Under the pieces are notes generated by a model. It was not told where the DNA came from, did not search any database, and saw only the letters and a program-made list of their open reading frames with translations. This document shows positions 37,901-53,000 of a stretch of DNA of 64,000 bases, piece after piece. Origin of the DNA: Chondrosia reniformis. Its lineage: Eukaryota > Porifera > Demospongiae > Chondrillida > Chondrillidae. A program made the position numbers and the translations under genes. The stretch lies in contig OX359200.1 of NCBI GenBank assembly GCA_947172415.1, forward strand, positions 5,024,501 to 5,088,500. Reading direction: 5' to 3'. The first letter of the stretch is position 1, and every line of letters begins with the position of its first letter.

Positions 37901-40341
37901 TTGTTCCTGTGTGTGTTCCAAGTGAAGTGTAGAATGATAATGACATTGAGACCTTTAAATTGTATACAGAAATGTAACACTTTATTGTCATGAACATTGT
38001 TTGTATTGACTGAGTTGTTTTCTTGTATCTTTCACTATCTCCTCAACTAATTCAACAAATGAATATTATGGATTAACAGAAAGTGAGTATCTGTTTAATG
38101 TAGTAGTGTGCATCCATTTTGTTCCTGTGTGTGTTCCAAATGAAGTATAGAATGATTATAACATGTAGACCATTAAATTGTATACAGAAATGTAAAACCT
38201 TATTGTCATGAACATTGTTTGTATTGACTGATTTGTTTTCTTGTATCTTTCACTATCTCCTCAACTAATTCAACAAATGAATATTATGGATTAACAGCAA
38301 GTGAGTATCTGCTTAATGTACGTAGTAGTGTGCATCCATTTTGTTCCTGTGTGTGTTCCAAGTGAAGTGGAAGATGATAATGACATGTAGACCATTAAAT
38401 TGTATACAGAAATGTAACACTTTATTGTCATGAACATTGTTTGTATTGACTGAGTTGTTTTCTTGTATCTTTCACTATCTCCTCAACTAATTCAACAAAT
38501 GAATATTATGGATTAACAGGAAGTGAGTATCTGCCTAATGTAGTAGTGTGCATCCATTTTGTTCCTGTGTGTGTTCCAAGTGAAGTGGAAGATGATAATG
38601 ACATGTAGACCATTAAATTGTATACAGAAATGTAACACTTTATTGTCATGAACATTTTTTGTATTGACTGAGTTGTTTTTTTGTATCTTTCACTATCTCC
38701 TCAACTAATTCAACAAATGAATATTATGGATTAACAGCAAGTAAGTATCTGCTTAATGTAGTAGTGTGCATCCATTTTGTTCCTGTGTGTGTTCCAAGTG
38801 AAGTGTAGAATGATAATGACTTGGAGACCTTTAAATTGTATACAAAAATGTAAAACTTTATTGTCATGAACATTTTTTGTATTGACTGAGTTGTTTGCTT
38901 GTATCTTTCACTATCTCCTCAACTAATTCAACAAATGAATATTATGGAATAACAGTTGGTGAGTATCTGCTTAATGTAGTAGTGTACATCCATTTTGTTC
39001 CTGTGTGTGTTCCAAGTGAAGTATAGAATGATAATGGCATGTAGACCATTAAATTGTATACAGAAATGTAACACCTTATTGTCATGAACATTGTTTGAAT
39101 TTACTGAGTTATTTTCTTGTATCTTTCACTATCTCCTCAACTAATTCAACAAATGAATATTATGGATTAACAGTTGGTGAGTATCTGCTTAATGTAGTGG
39201 TGTGCATCCATTTTGTTCCTGTGTGTGTTCCAAGTGAAGTGGAAGATGATAATGACATGTAGACCATTAAATTGTATACAGAAATGTAACACTTTATTGT
39301 CATGAACATTGTTTGTATTGACTGAGTTGTTTTCTTGTATCTTTCACTATCTCCTCAACTAATTCAACAAATGAATATTATGGATTAACAGCAAGTGAGT
39401 ATCTGCTTAATGTAGTAGTGTGCATCCATTTTGTTCCTGTGTGTGTTCCAAGTGAAGTGGAAGATGATAATGACATGTAGACCATTAAATTGTATACAGA
39501 AATGTAACACTTTATTGTCATGAACATTGTTTGTATTGACTGAGTTGTTTTCTTGTATCTTTCACTATCTCCTCAACTAATTCAACAAATGAATATTATG
39601 GATTAACAGCAAGTAAGTATCTGCTTAATGTAGTAGTGTGCATCCATTTTGTTCCTGTCTGTGTTCCAAGTGAAGTGTAGAATGATAATGACATGGAGAC
39701 CTTTAAATTGTATACAGAAATGTAACACTTTATTGTCATGAACATTGTTTGTATTGACTGAGTTGTTTTCTTGTATCTTTCACTATCTCCTCAACTAATT
39801 CAACAAATGAATATTATGGATTAACAGCAAGTGAGTATCTGCTTAATAAAGTAGTGTGCATCCATTTTGTTCCTGTGTGTGTTCCAAGTGAAGTGGAAGA
39901 TGATAATGACATGTAGACCATTAAATTGTATACAGAAATGTAACACTTTATTGTCATGAACATTGTTTGTATTGACTGAGTTGTTTTCTTGTATCTTTCA
40001 CTATCTCCTCAACTAATTCAACAAATGAATATTATGGATTAACAGCAAGTAAGTATCTGCTTAATGTAGTAGTGTGCATCCATTTTGTTCCTGTGTGAGT
40101 TCCAAGTGAAGTATAGAATGATAATGACATGTAGACCATTAAATTGTATACAGAAATGTAACACTTTATTGTCATGAACATTGTTTGAATTGACTGAGTT
40201 GTTTTCTTGTATCTTTCACTGTCTCCTCAACTAATTCAACAAATGAATATCATGGATTAACAGGGAGTGAGTATCCCCTTAATATAGTAACGTACATCCA
40301 TTTTGTTCCTGTGTGTGTTCCAAGTGAAGTGTATAATGATA

Positions 40342-41009
40342 GAAATATTCAAAATTTTCTGCAAAAATAGTGAAGATGTAGGGATGGCACAAAAAGTAGA
40401 CAAACAAAAAAGGGATGTTACATAGTGAAGTATTAGCTATACATGAATCCTACAAGAAAGGGTGTTGTATGTTTATAGCCCATACTCCATAAAAAGTACA
40501 GTTTCTGTACTTTTTATGGAGTATGGGCTAGGAATTATAATTGTATACCATTTTGGTTTTGCAATCTTCAACTGATATGACGTCATTAAAATGGCGAAAT
40601 TATTGAGGCCTTGACTCTGGGGGCCATGAAAGCCGTCATACTCAATAATAGCGTTATCGCTCTCGCTTCTACAAAAGAATACAGCCTGGAAAATTTGCAA
40701 TAATTTCGTTTAACAATTATAGTCCAAAAGCTTGTATAATGTTTTAGTTATCGCTGACGAAGAAGAAGAATAAGAAGAAGAAGAATATGAAGAAGACAAA
40801 AATAGGAATTTTTAAAGTTTATTATTTAGCAAGCGGGACATATTCGCTTGCCTGTAAGGTCTATTTAGAGTATGTATCTTGTATATTTAGCTATACATAG
40901 CCTTGTTTTGTCGATTTTCGGCCTATTTCGGGATTTTGCTCCTATACCGATGTATGGGGAAAACGAAAAAAACGCGTCATCCCTACATAGGGAGTACTAC
41001 CGTACTCCC
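40342..41009. mobile_element. Foldback/MITE composite in the array
   Basis: A 668-bp insertion after AATGATA of an array unit, which resumes at TGATAATGACATG. It contains a perfect hairpin GCCCATACTCCATAAAAAG at 40478-40528 and a GAA microsatellite near 40760-40795. It ends CATCCCTACATAGGGAGTACTACCGTACTCCC. Its right part is the inverted relative of 53510-53990, and its left part is the inverted relative of 28942-29097. Confidence 0.75.
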
Positions 41010-44000
41010 TGATAATGACATGTTGACCATTAAATTGTATACTGAAATGTAACACTTTATTGTCCTGAACATTGTTTGTATTGACTGAGTTATTTTCTTG
41101 TATCTTTCACTATCTCCTCAACTAATTCAACAAATGAATATTATGGATTAACAGCAAGTGAGTAACTGCTGAATGTAGTAGTGTGCATCCATTTTGTTCC
41201 TGTTTGTGTTCCAAGTGAAGTGTAGAATGATAATGACATGTAGACCATTAAATTGTATACAGAAATGTAACACTTTATTGTCATGACCATTGTTTGTATT
41301 GACTGAGTTGTTTTCTTGTATCTTTCACTATCTCCTCAACTAATTCAACAAATGAATATTATGGATTAACAGAGTGTGAGTATCTGCTTAATGTATTAGT
41401 GTGCATCCATTTTGTTCCTGTGTGTGTTCCAAGTGAAGTGTAGAATGATAATGACATGTAGACCATTAAATTGTACACAGAAATGTAACACTTTATTGTC
41501 ATGAACATTGTTTGTATTGACTGAGTTGTTTTCTTGTATCTTTCACTATATCCTCAACTAATTCAACAAACGAATATTATGGATTAACAGAGAGTGAGTA
41601 ACTGCTTAATGTAGTAGTGTGCATCCATTTTGTTCCTGTGTGTGTTCCAAGTGAAGCGTATAATGTTAATGACATCTAGACCATTAAATTGTATACAAAA
41701 ATGTAACACTTTATTGTCATGAACATTTTTTGTATTGACTGAGTTGTTTTCTTGTATCTTTCACTATCTCCTCAACTAATTCAACAAATGAATATTATGG
41801 ATTAACAGTTGGTGAGTATCTGCTTAATGTAGTAGTGTGCATCCATTTTGTTCCTGTGTGTGTTCCAAGTGAAGTATAGAATGATAATGACATGTAGACC
41901 TTTAAATTGTATATATACAGAAGTGTAGCACTTTATTGTCATGAACATTTTTTGTATTGACTGAGTTGTTTTCTTGTATCTTTCACTATCTCCTCAACTA
42001 ATTCAACAAATGAATATTATGGATTAACAGGAAGTGAGTATCTGCTTAATGTAGTAGTGTGCATCCATTTTGTTCCTGTGTGTGTTCCAAGTGAAGTGTA
42101 GAATGATAATGACATGTAGACCATTAAATTGTATACAGATATGTAACACTTTATTGTCATGAACATTGTTTGTATTGACTGAGTTGTTTTCTTGTATCTT
42201 TCACTATCTCCTCAACTAATTCAACAAATGAATATTATGGATTAACAGACTGTGAGTATCTGTTTAATGTAGTAGCATGCATCCATTTTGTTCCTGTATG
42301 TGTTCCAAGTGAAGTGTAGAATGATAATGACATGTAGACCATTAAATTGTATACAGAAGTGTAACACTTTATTGTCATGAACATTGTTTGTATTGACTGA
42401 GTTGTTTTCTTGTATCTTTCACTATCTCCTCAACTAATTCAACAAATGAATATTATGGATTAACAGGATGTGAGTATCTGCTTAATGTAGTAGTGTGCAT
42501 CCATTTTGTTCCTGTGTGTGTTCCAAGTGAAGTATAAAATGATAATGACATGTAGACCATTAAATTGTATACAGAAATGTAACACTTTATTGTCATGAAC
42601 ATTTTTTGTATTGACTGAGTTGTTTTCTTGTATCTTTCACTATCTCCTCAACTAATTCAACAAATGAATATTATGGATTAACAGATTGTGAGTATCTGCT
42701 TAATGTAGTAGTGTGCATCCATTTTGTTCCTGTGTGTGTTCCAAGTGAAGTGTAGAATGATAATGACATGTAGACCATTAAATTGTATACAGAAATGTAA
42801 CACTTTATTGTCATGAACATTGTTTGTATTGACTGAGTTGTTTTCTTGTATCTTTCACTATCTCCTCAACTAATTCAACAAATGAATATTATGGATTAAC
42901 AGATTGTGAGTATCTGCTTAATGTAGTAGTGTGCATCCATTTTTTTCCTGTGTGTGTTCCAAAGTGAAGTATAGAATGATAATGACATGTAGACCATTAA
43001 ATTGTATACAGTAGTGTAACACTTTATTGTCATGAACATTGTTTGTATTGACTGAGTTGTTTTCTTGTATCTTTCACTATCTCCTCAACTAATTCAACAA
43101 ATGAATATTATGGATTAACAGATTGTGAGTATCTGCTTAATGTAGTAGTGTGCATCCATTTTGTTCCTGTGTGTGTTCCAAGTGAAGTGTAGAATGATAA
43201 TGACATGTAGACCATTAAATTGTATACAGAAATGTAACACTTTATTGTCATGAACATTGTTTGTATTGACTGAGTTGTTTTCTTGTATCTTTCACTATCT
43301 CCTCAACTAATTCAACAAATGAATATTATGGATTAACAGATTGTGAGTATCTGCTTAATGTAGTAGTGTGCATCCATTTTTTTCCTGTGTGTGTTCCAAA
43401 GTGAAGTATAGAATGATAATGACATGTAGACCATTAAATTGTATACAGTAGTGTAACACTTTATTGTCATGAACATTGTTTGTATTGACTGAGTTGTTTT
43501 CTTGTATCTTTTACTATACCCTCAACTAATTCAACAAATGAATATTATGGATTAACAGATTGTGAGTGTCTGCTTAATGTAGTAGTGTTCATCCATTTTG
43601 TTCCTGTGTGTGTTCCAAGTGAAGTGTAGAATGATAATGACATATAGACCATTAAATTGTATACAGAAGTGTAACACCTTATTGTCATGAACATTGTTTG
43701 TATTGACTGAGTTGTTTTCTTGTATCTTTCACTATCTCCTCAACTAATTCAACAAACGAATATTATGGATTAACAGAGAGTGAGTGTCTGCTTAATGTAT
43801 TAGTGTGCATCCATTTTGTTCCTGTGTGTGTTCCAAGTGAAGTATAGAATGATAATGACATGTAGACCATTAAATTGTATACAGAAATATAACACTTTAT
43901 TGTCATGAACATTGATTGTATTGACTGAGTTGTTTTCTTGTATCTCTCACTATCTCCTCAACTAATTCAACAAATGAATATTATGGATTAACAGAGAGTG

Positions 44001-47000
44001 AGTATCTGCTTAATGTAGTAGTGTACATCCATTTTGTTCCTGTGTGTGTTCCAAGTGAAGTGTAGAATGAAAATGATATTTAGACCATTAAATTGTATAC
44101 AGAAATGTAACACTTTATTGTCATGAACATTGTTTGTATTGACTGAGTTGTTTTCTTGTATCTTTCACTATCTCCTCAACTAATTCAACAAATGAATATT
44201 ATGGATTAACAGGAAGTGAGTATCTGCTTAATGTAGTAGTGTGCATCCATTTTGTTCCTGTGTGTGTTCCAAGTGAAGTATAGAATGATAATGACATGTA
44301 GACCATTAAATTGTATACAGAAATGTAACACTTTATTGTCATGAACATTGTTTGTATTGACTGAGTTGTTTTCTTGTATCTTTCACTATCTCCTCAACTA
44401 ATTCAACAAATGAATATTATGGATTAACAGTTGGTGAGTATCTGCTTAATGTAGTAATGTGCATCCATTTTGTTCCTGTGTGTGTTCCAAGTGAAGTATA
44501 GAATGATAATGACATGTAGACCTTTAAATTGTATATATACAGAAGTGTAGCACTTTATTGTCATGAACATTTTTTGTATTGACTGAGTTGTTTTCTTGTA
44601 TCTTTCACTATCTCCTCAACTAATTCAACAAATGAATATTATGGATTAACAGGAAGTGAGTATCTGCTTAATGTAGTAGTGTGCATCCATTTTGTTCCTG
44701 TGTGTGTTCCAAGTGAAGTATAGAATGATAATGACATGTAGACCATTAAATTGTATACAGAAATGTAACACCTTATTGTCATGAACATTGTTTGTATTGA
44801 CTGAGTTGTTTTCTTGTATCTTTCACTATCTCCTCAACTAATTCAACAAATGAATATTATGGATTACCAGTTGGTGAGTATCTGCTTAATGTAGTAGTGT
44901 GCATCCATTTTGTTCCTGTGTGTGTTCCAAGTGAAGTGTAGAATGATAATGACATGTAGACCATTAAATTGTATACAGAAATGTAACACTTTATTGTCAT
45001 GAACATTTTTTGTATTGACTGAGTTGTTTTCTTGTATCTTTCACTATCTCCTCAACTAATTCAACAAATGAATATTATGGATTAACAGCAAGTGAGTATC
45101 TGCTTAATGTAGTAGTGTGCATCCATTTTGTTCCTGTGTGTATTCCAAGTGAAGTATAGAATGATAATGACATGTAGACCATTAAATTGTATACAGAAAT
45201 ATAACACTTTATTGTCATGAACATTGTTTGTATTGACTGAGTTGTTTTCTTGTATCTTTCACTATCTCCTCAACTAATTCAACAAATGAATATTATGGAT
45301 TAACAGAATGTGAGTATCTGCTTAATGTAGTAGTATGCATCCATTTTGTTCCTGTGTGTGTTCCAAGTGAAGTGGAAGATAATAATGACATGTAGACCAT
45401 TAAATTGAATACAGAAATGTAACACTTTATTGTCATGAACATTGTTTGTATTGACTGAGTTGTTTTCTTGTATCTTTCACTATCTCCTCAACTAATTCAA
45501 CAAATGAATATTATGGATTAACAGCAAGTAAGTATCTGCTTAATGTAGAAGTGTGCATCCATTTTGTTCCTGTGTGTGTTCCAAGTGAAGTGTAGAATGA
45601 TAATGACATGGAGACCTTTTAATTGTATACAGAAATGTAACACTTTATTGTCATGAACATTGTTTCTATTGGCTGAGTTGTTTTCTTGTATCTTTCACTA
45701 TCTCCTCAACTAATTCAACAAATGAATATTATGGATTAACAGATGGTGAGTATCTGTTTAATGTAGTAGTGTGCATCCATTTTGTTCCTGTGTGTGTTCC
45801 AAGTGAAGTATAGAATGATAATGACATGTAGACCATTAAATTGTATACAGAAATGTAACACTTTATTGTCATGAACATTGTTTGTATTGACTGAGTTGTT
45901 TTCTTGTATCTTTCACTATCTCCTCAACTAATTCAACAAATGAATATTATGGATTAACAGACTGTGAGTATCTGCTTAATGTAGTAGTGTGCATCCATTT
46001 TGTTCCTGTGTGTGTTCCAAGTGAAGTGGAAGATGATAATGACATGTAGACCATTAAATTGTATACAGAATTGTAACACTTTATTGTCATGAACATTGTA
46101 TTGACTGAGTTGTTTTCTTGTATCTTTCACTATCTCCTCAACTAATTCAACAAATGAATATTATGGATTAACAGCAAGTAAGTATCTGCTTAATGTATTC
46201 GTGTGCATCCATTTTGTTCCTGTGTGTGTTCCAAGTGAAGTGTAGAATGATAATGACATGGAGACCTTTAAATTGTATACAGAAATGTAACACTTTATTG
46301 TCATGAACATTGTTTGTATTGACTGAGTTGTTTTCTTGTATCTTTCACTATCTCCTCAACTAATTCAACAAATGAATATTATGGATTAACAGGCTGTGAG
46401 TATCTGCTTAATGTAGTAGTGTGCATCCATTTTTTTCCTGTGTGTGTTCCAAGTGAAGTGTATAATGATAATGACATGTAGACCATTAAATTGTATACAG
46501 AAATGTAACACTTTATTGTCATGAACATTGTTTGTATTGACTGAGTTGTTTTCTTGTATCTTTCACTATCTCCTCAACTAATTCAACAAATGAATATTAT
46601 GGATTAACAGTTGGTGAGTATCTGCTTAATGTTGTAGTGTACATCCATTTTGTTCCTGTGTGTGTTCCAAGTGAAGTGTATAATGATAATGACATGTAGA
46701 CCATTAAATTGTATCCAGAAATGTAACACTTTATTCTCATGAACATTGTTTGTATTGACTGAGTTGTTTTCTTGTATCTTTCAATATATCCTCAACTAAT
46801 TCAACAAATGAATATCATGGATTAACAGGCTGTGAGTAACTGCTTAATGTTGTAGTGTACATCCATTTTGTTCCTTTGTATGTTCCAAGTGAAGCGTATA
46901 ATGATAATAACATGTAGACTGTAAATTGTATACAGAAATGTAACACTTTATTGTCATGAACATTTTTTGTATTGACTAAGTTGTTTTCTTGTATCTTTCA

Positions 47001-50000
47001 CTATCTCCTCAACTAATTCAACAAATGAATATTATGGATTAACAGGCTGTGAGTATCTGCTTAATGTAGTAGTGTGCATCCATTTTTTTCCTGTGTGTGT
47101 TCCAAGTGAAGTGTATAATGATAATGACATGTAGACCATTAAATTGTATACAGAAATGTAACACTTTATTGTCATGAACATTGTTTGTATTGACTGAGTT
47201 GTTTTCTTGTATCTTTCACTATCTCCTCAACTAATTCAACAAATGAATATTATGGATTAACAGTTGGTGAGTATCTGCTTAATGTTGTAGTGTACATCCA
47301 TTTTGTTCCTGTGTGTGTTCCAAGTGAAGTGTATAATGATAATGACATGTAGACCATTAAATTGTATCCAAAAATGTAACACTTTATTCTCATGAACATT
47401 GTTTGTATTGACTGAGTTGTTTTCTTGTATCTTTCAATATATCCTCAACTAATTCAACAAATGAATATCATGGATTAACAGGCTGTGAGTAACTGCTTAA
47501 TGTTGTAGTGTACATCCATTTTGTTCCTTTGTATGTTCCAAGTGAAGCGTATAATGATAATAACATGTAGACTGTAAATTGTATACAGAAATGTAACACT
47601 TTATTGTCATGAACATTTTTTGTATTGACTAAGTTGTTTTCTTGTATCTTTCACTATCTCCTCAACTAATTCAACAAATGAATATTATGGATTAACAGGA
47701 TGTGAGTATCTGCTTAATGTATTAGTGTGCATCCATTTTGTTCCTGTGTGTGTTCCAAGTGAAGTATAGAATGATAATGACATGTAGACCATTAAATTGT
47801 ATACAAAAACGTAAAACTTTATTGTCTTGAACATTTTTTGTATTGACTGAGTTGTTTGCTTGTATCTTTCACTATCTCCTCAACTAATTCAACAAATGAA
47901 TATTATGGATTAACAGTTGGTGAGTAACTGCTTAATGTAGTAGTGTACATCCATTTTGTTCCTGTGTGTGTTCCAAGTGAAGCGTATAATGATTATAACA
48001 TGTAGACTGTAAATTGTATACAGAAATGTAACACTTTATTGTCATGAACATTGTTTGTATTGACTGAATTGTTTTCTTGTATCTTTCACTATCTCCTCAA
48101 CTAATTCAACAAATGAATATTATGGATTAACAGTTGGTGAGTATCTGCTTAATGTAGTAGTGTGCATCCATTTTGTTCCTGTGTGTGTTCCAAGTGAAGT
48201 ATAGAATGATAATGACATGTAGACCTTTAAATTGTATATATTCAGAAGTGTAGCACTTTATTGTCATGAACATTTTTTGTATTGACTGAGTTGTTTTCTT
48301 GTATCTTTCACTATCTCCTCAACTAATTCAACAAATGAATATTATGGATTAACAGGAAGTGAGTATCTGCTTAATGTAGTAGTGTGCATCCATTTTGTTC
48401 CTGTGTGTGTTCCAAGTGAAGTATAGAATGATAATGACATGTAGACCATTAAATTGTATACAGAAATGTAACACCTTATTGTCATGAACATTGTTTGTAT
48501 TGACTGAGTTGTTTTCTTGTATCTTTCACTATCTCCTCAACTAATTCAACAAATGAATATTATGGATTAACAGCAAGTAAGTATCTGCTTAATTTTGTAG
48601 TGTGCATCCATTTTGTTCCTGTGTGTGTTCCAAGTGAAGTATAGAATGATAATGACATGTAGACCTTTAAGTAGTATACAGAAATGTAACACTTAATTGT
48701 CATGAACATTGTTTGTATTGACTGAGTTGTTTTCTTGTATCTTTCACTATCTCCGCAACTAATTCAACAAACGAATATTATGGATTAACAGCTAGTGAGT
48801 ATCTGTTAAATGTAGTAGTGTGCATCCATTTTGTTCCTGTGTGTGTTCCAAGTGAAGCGTATTATGTTAATGACATATAGACCATTTAAATTGTATTCAG
48901 AAATGTAACACTTTATTGTCATGAACATTGTTTGTATTGACTGAGTTGTTTTCTTGTATCTTTCACTATCTCCTCAACTAATTCAACAAATGAATATTAT
49001 GGATTAACAGATTGTGAGTGTCTGCTTAATGTAGTAGTGTGCATCCATTTTTTTCCTGTGTGTGTTCCAAGTGAAGTATAGAATGATTATGACATGTAGA
49101 CCTTTAAATTGTATATATTCAGAAGTGTAGCACTTTATTGTCATGAACATTTTTTGTATTGAATGAGATGTTTTCTTGTATCTTTCACTATCTCCTCAAC
49201 TAATTCAACAAATGAATATTATGGATTAACAGGAAGTGAGTATCTGCTTAATGTAGTAGTGTGCATCCATTTTGTTCCTGTGTGTGTTCCAAGTGAAGTG
49301 TAGAATGATAATGACATGTAGACCATTAAATTGTATACAAAAATGTAAAACTTTATTGTCATGAACATTTTTTGTATTGACTGAGTTGTTTGCTTGTATC
49401 TTTCACTATCTCCTCAACTAATTCAACAAATGAATATTATGGATTAACAGGCTGTGAGTATCTGCTTAATGTAGTAGTGTACATCCATTTTGTTCCTGTG
49501 TGTGTTCCAAGTGAAGTATAGAATGATAATGACATGTAGACCATTAAATTGTATACAGAAATGTAACACCTTATTGTCATGAACATTGTTTGTATTGACT
49601 GAATTGTTTTCTTGTATCTTTCACTATCTCCTCAACTAATTCAACAAATGAATATTATGGATTAACAGCAAGTAAGTATCTGCTTAATTTTGTAGTGTGC
49701 ATCCATTTTGTTCCTGTGTGTGTTCCAAGTGAAGTATAGAATGATAATGACATGTAGACCTTTAAATTGTATACAGAAATGTAACACTTTATTGTCATGA
49801 ACATTGTTTGTATTGACTGAGTTGTTTTCTTGTATCTTTCGCTATCACCGCAACTAATTCAACAAACGAATATTATGGATTAACAGCTAGTGAGTATCTG
49901 TTAAATGTAGTAGTGTGCATCCATTTTGTTCCTGTGTGTGTTCCAAGTGAAGCGTATAATGTTAATGACATATAGACCATTTAAATTGTATACAGAAATG

Positions 50001-53000
50001 TAACACTTTATTGTCATGAACATTGTTTGTATTGACTGAGTTGTTTTCTTGTATCTTTCACTATCTCCTCAACTAATTCAACAAATGAATATTATGGATT
50101 AACAGTTGGTGAGTATCTGCTTAATGTAGTAGTGTGCATCCATTTTGTTCCTGTGTGTGTTCCAAGTGAAGTGGAAGATGATAATGACATGTAGACCTTT
50201 AAATTGTATACAGAAATGTAACACTTTATTGTCATGAACATTGTTTGTATTGACTGAGTTGTTTTCTTGTATCTTTCACTATCTCCTTAACTAATTCAAC
50301 AAATGAATATTATGGATTAACAGCAAGTAAGTATCTGCTTAATGTAGTAGTGTGCATCCATTTTGTTCCTGTGTGTGTTCCAAGTGAAGCGTATAATGTT
50401 AATGACATGTAGACCATTTAAATTGTATACAGAAATGTAACACTTTATTGTCATGAACATTGTTTGTATTGACTGAATTGTTTTCTTGTATCTTTCACTA
50501 TCTCCTCAACTAATTTAACAAATGAATATTATGGATTAACAGTTGGTGAGTATCTGCTTAATGTAGTAGTGTGCATCCATTTTGTTCCTGTGTGTGTTCC
50601 AAGTGAAGTATAGAATGATAATGACATGTAGACCTTTAAATTGTATATATACAGAAGTGTAGCACTTTATTGTCATGAACATTGTTTGTATTGACTGAGT
50701 TGTTTTCTTGTATCTTTCACTATCTCCTCAACTAATTCAACAAATGAATATTATGGATTAACAGCAAGTAAGTATCTGCTTAATTTTGTAGTGTGCATCC
50801 ATTTTGTTCCTGTGTGTGTTCCAAGTGAAGTATAGAATGATAATGACATGTAGACCTTTAAGTATTATACAGAAATGTAACACTTTATTGTCATGAACAT
50901 TGTTTGTATTGACTGAGTTGTTTTCTTGTATCTTTCACTATGTCCGCAACTAATTCAACAAACGAATATTATGGATTAACAGCTAGTGAGTATCTGTTAA
51001 ATGTAGTAGTGTGCATCCATTTTGTTCCTGTGTGTGTTCCAAGTGAAGCGTATTATGTTAATGACATATAGACCATTTAAATTGTATTCAGAAATGTAAC
51101 ACTTTATTGTCATGAACATTGTTTGTATTGACTGAGTTGTTTTCTTGTATCTTTCACTATCTCCTCAACTAATTCAACAAATGAATATTATGGATTAACA
51201 GATTGTGAGTGTCTGCTTAATGTAGTAGTGTGCATCCATTTTGTTCCTGTGTGTGTTCCAAGTGAAGTATAGAATGATAATGACATGTAGACCTTTAAAT
51301 TGTATATATTCAGAAGTGTAGCACTTTATTGTCATGAACATTTTTTGTATTGACTGAGATGTTTTCTTGTATCTTTCACTATCTCCTCAACTAATTCAAC
51401 AAATGAATATTATGGATTAACAGGAAGTGAGTATCTGCTTAATGTAGTAGTGTGCATCCATTTTGTTCCTGTGTGTGTTCCAAGTGAAGTATAGAATGAT
51501 AATGACATGTAGACCATTAAATTGTATACAAAAATGTAAAACTTTATTGTCATGAACATTTTTTGTATTGACTGAGTTGTTTGCTTGTATCTTTCACTAT
51601 CTCCTCAACTAATTCAACAAATGAATATTATGGATTAACAGGCTGTGAGTATCTGCTTAATGTAGTAGTGTACATCCATTTTGTTCCTGTGTGTGTTCCA
51701 AGTGAAGTATAGAATGATAATGACATGTAGACCATTAAATTGTATACCGAAATGTAACACCTTATTGTCATGAACATTGTTTGTATTGACTGAGTTGTTT
51801 TCTTGTATCTTTCACTATCTCCTCAACTAATTCAACAAATGAATATTATGGATTAACAGAAAGTGAGTATCTGCTTAATGTAGTAGTGTGCATCCATTTT
51901 GTTCCTGTGTGTGTTCCAAGTGAAGTATAGAATGATAATGACATGTAGACCTTTAAATTGTATACAGAAATGTAACACTTTATTGTCATGAACATTGTTT
52001 GTATTGACTGAGTTGTTTTCTTGTATCTTTCACTATCTCCTCAACTAATTCAACAAATGAATATTATGGATTAACAGCAAGTGAGTATCTGCTTAATGTA
52101 GTAGTGTGCATCCATTTTGTTCCTGTGTGTGTTCCAAGTGAAGTATAGAATGATAATGACATGTAGACCATTAAATTGTATACAGAAATGTAACACCTTA
52201 TTGTCATGAACATTGTTTGTATTGACTGAGTTGTTTTCTTGTATCTTTCACTATCTCCTCAACTAATTCAACAAATGAATATTATGGATTAACAGGAAGT
52301 GAGTATCTGCTTAATGTAGTAGTGTGCATCCATTTTGTTCCTGTGTGTGTTCCAAGTAAAGTGGAAGATGATAATGACATGTAGACCATTAAATTGTATA
52401 CAGAAATGTAACACTTTATTGTCATGAACATTGTTTGTATTGACTGAGTTGTTTTCTTGTATCTTTCACTATCTCCTCAACTAATTCAACAAATGAATAT
52501 TATGGATTAACAGAAAGTGAGTATCTGCTTAATGTAGTAGTGTGCATCCATTTTGTTCCTGTGTGTGTTCCAAGTGAAGTGGAAGATGATAATGACATGT
52601 AGGCCATTACATTGTATACAGAAATGTAACACTTTATTGTCATAAACATTGTTTGTATTGACTGAGTTGTTTTCTTGTATCTTTCACTATCTCCTCAACT
52701 AATTCAACAAACGAATATTATGGATTAACAGAAAGTGAGTATCTGCTTAATGTAGTAGTGTGCATCCATTTTATTCCTGTGTGTGTTCCAAGTGAAGTAT
52801 AGAATGATAATGACATGTAGACCATTAAATTGTATACAGAAATGTAACACCTTATTGTCATGAACATTGTTTGTATTGACTGAGTTGTTTTCTTGTATCT
52901 TTCACTATCTCCTCAACTAATTCAACAAATGAATATTATGGATTAACAGCAAGTGAGTATCTGCTTAATGTAGTAGTGTGCATCCATTTTGTTCCTGTGT

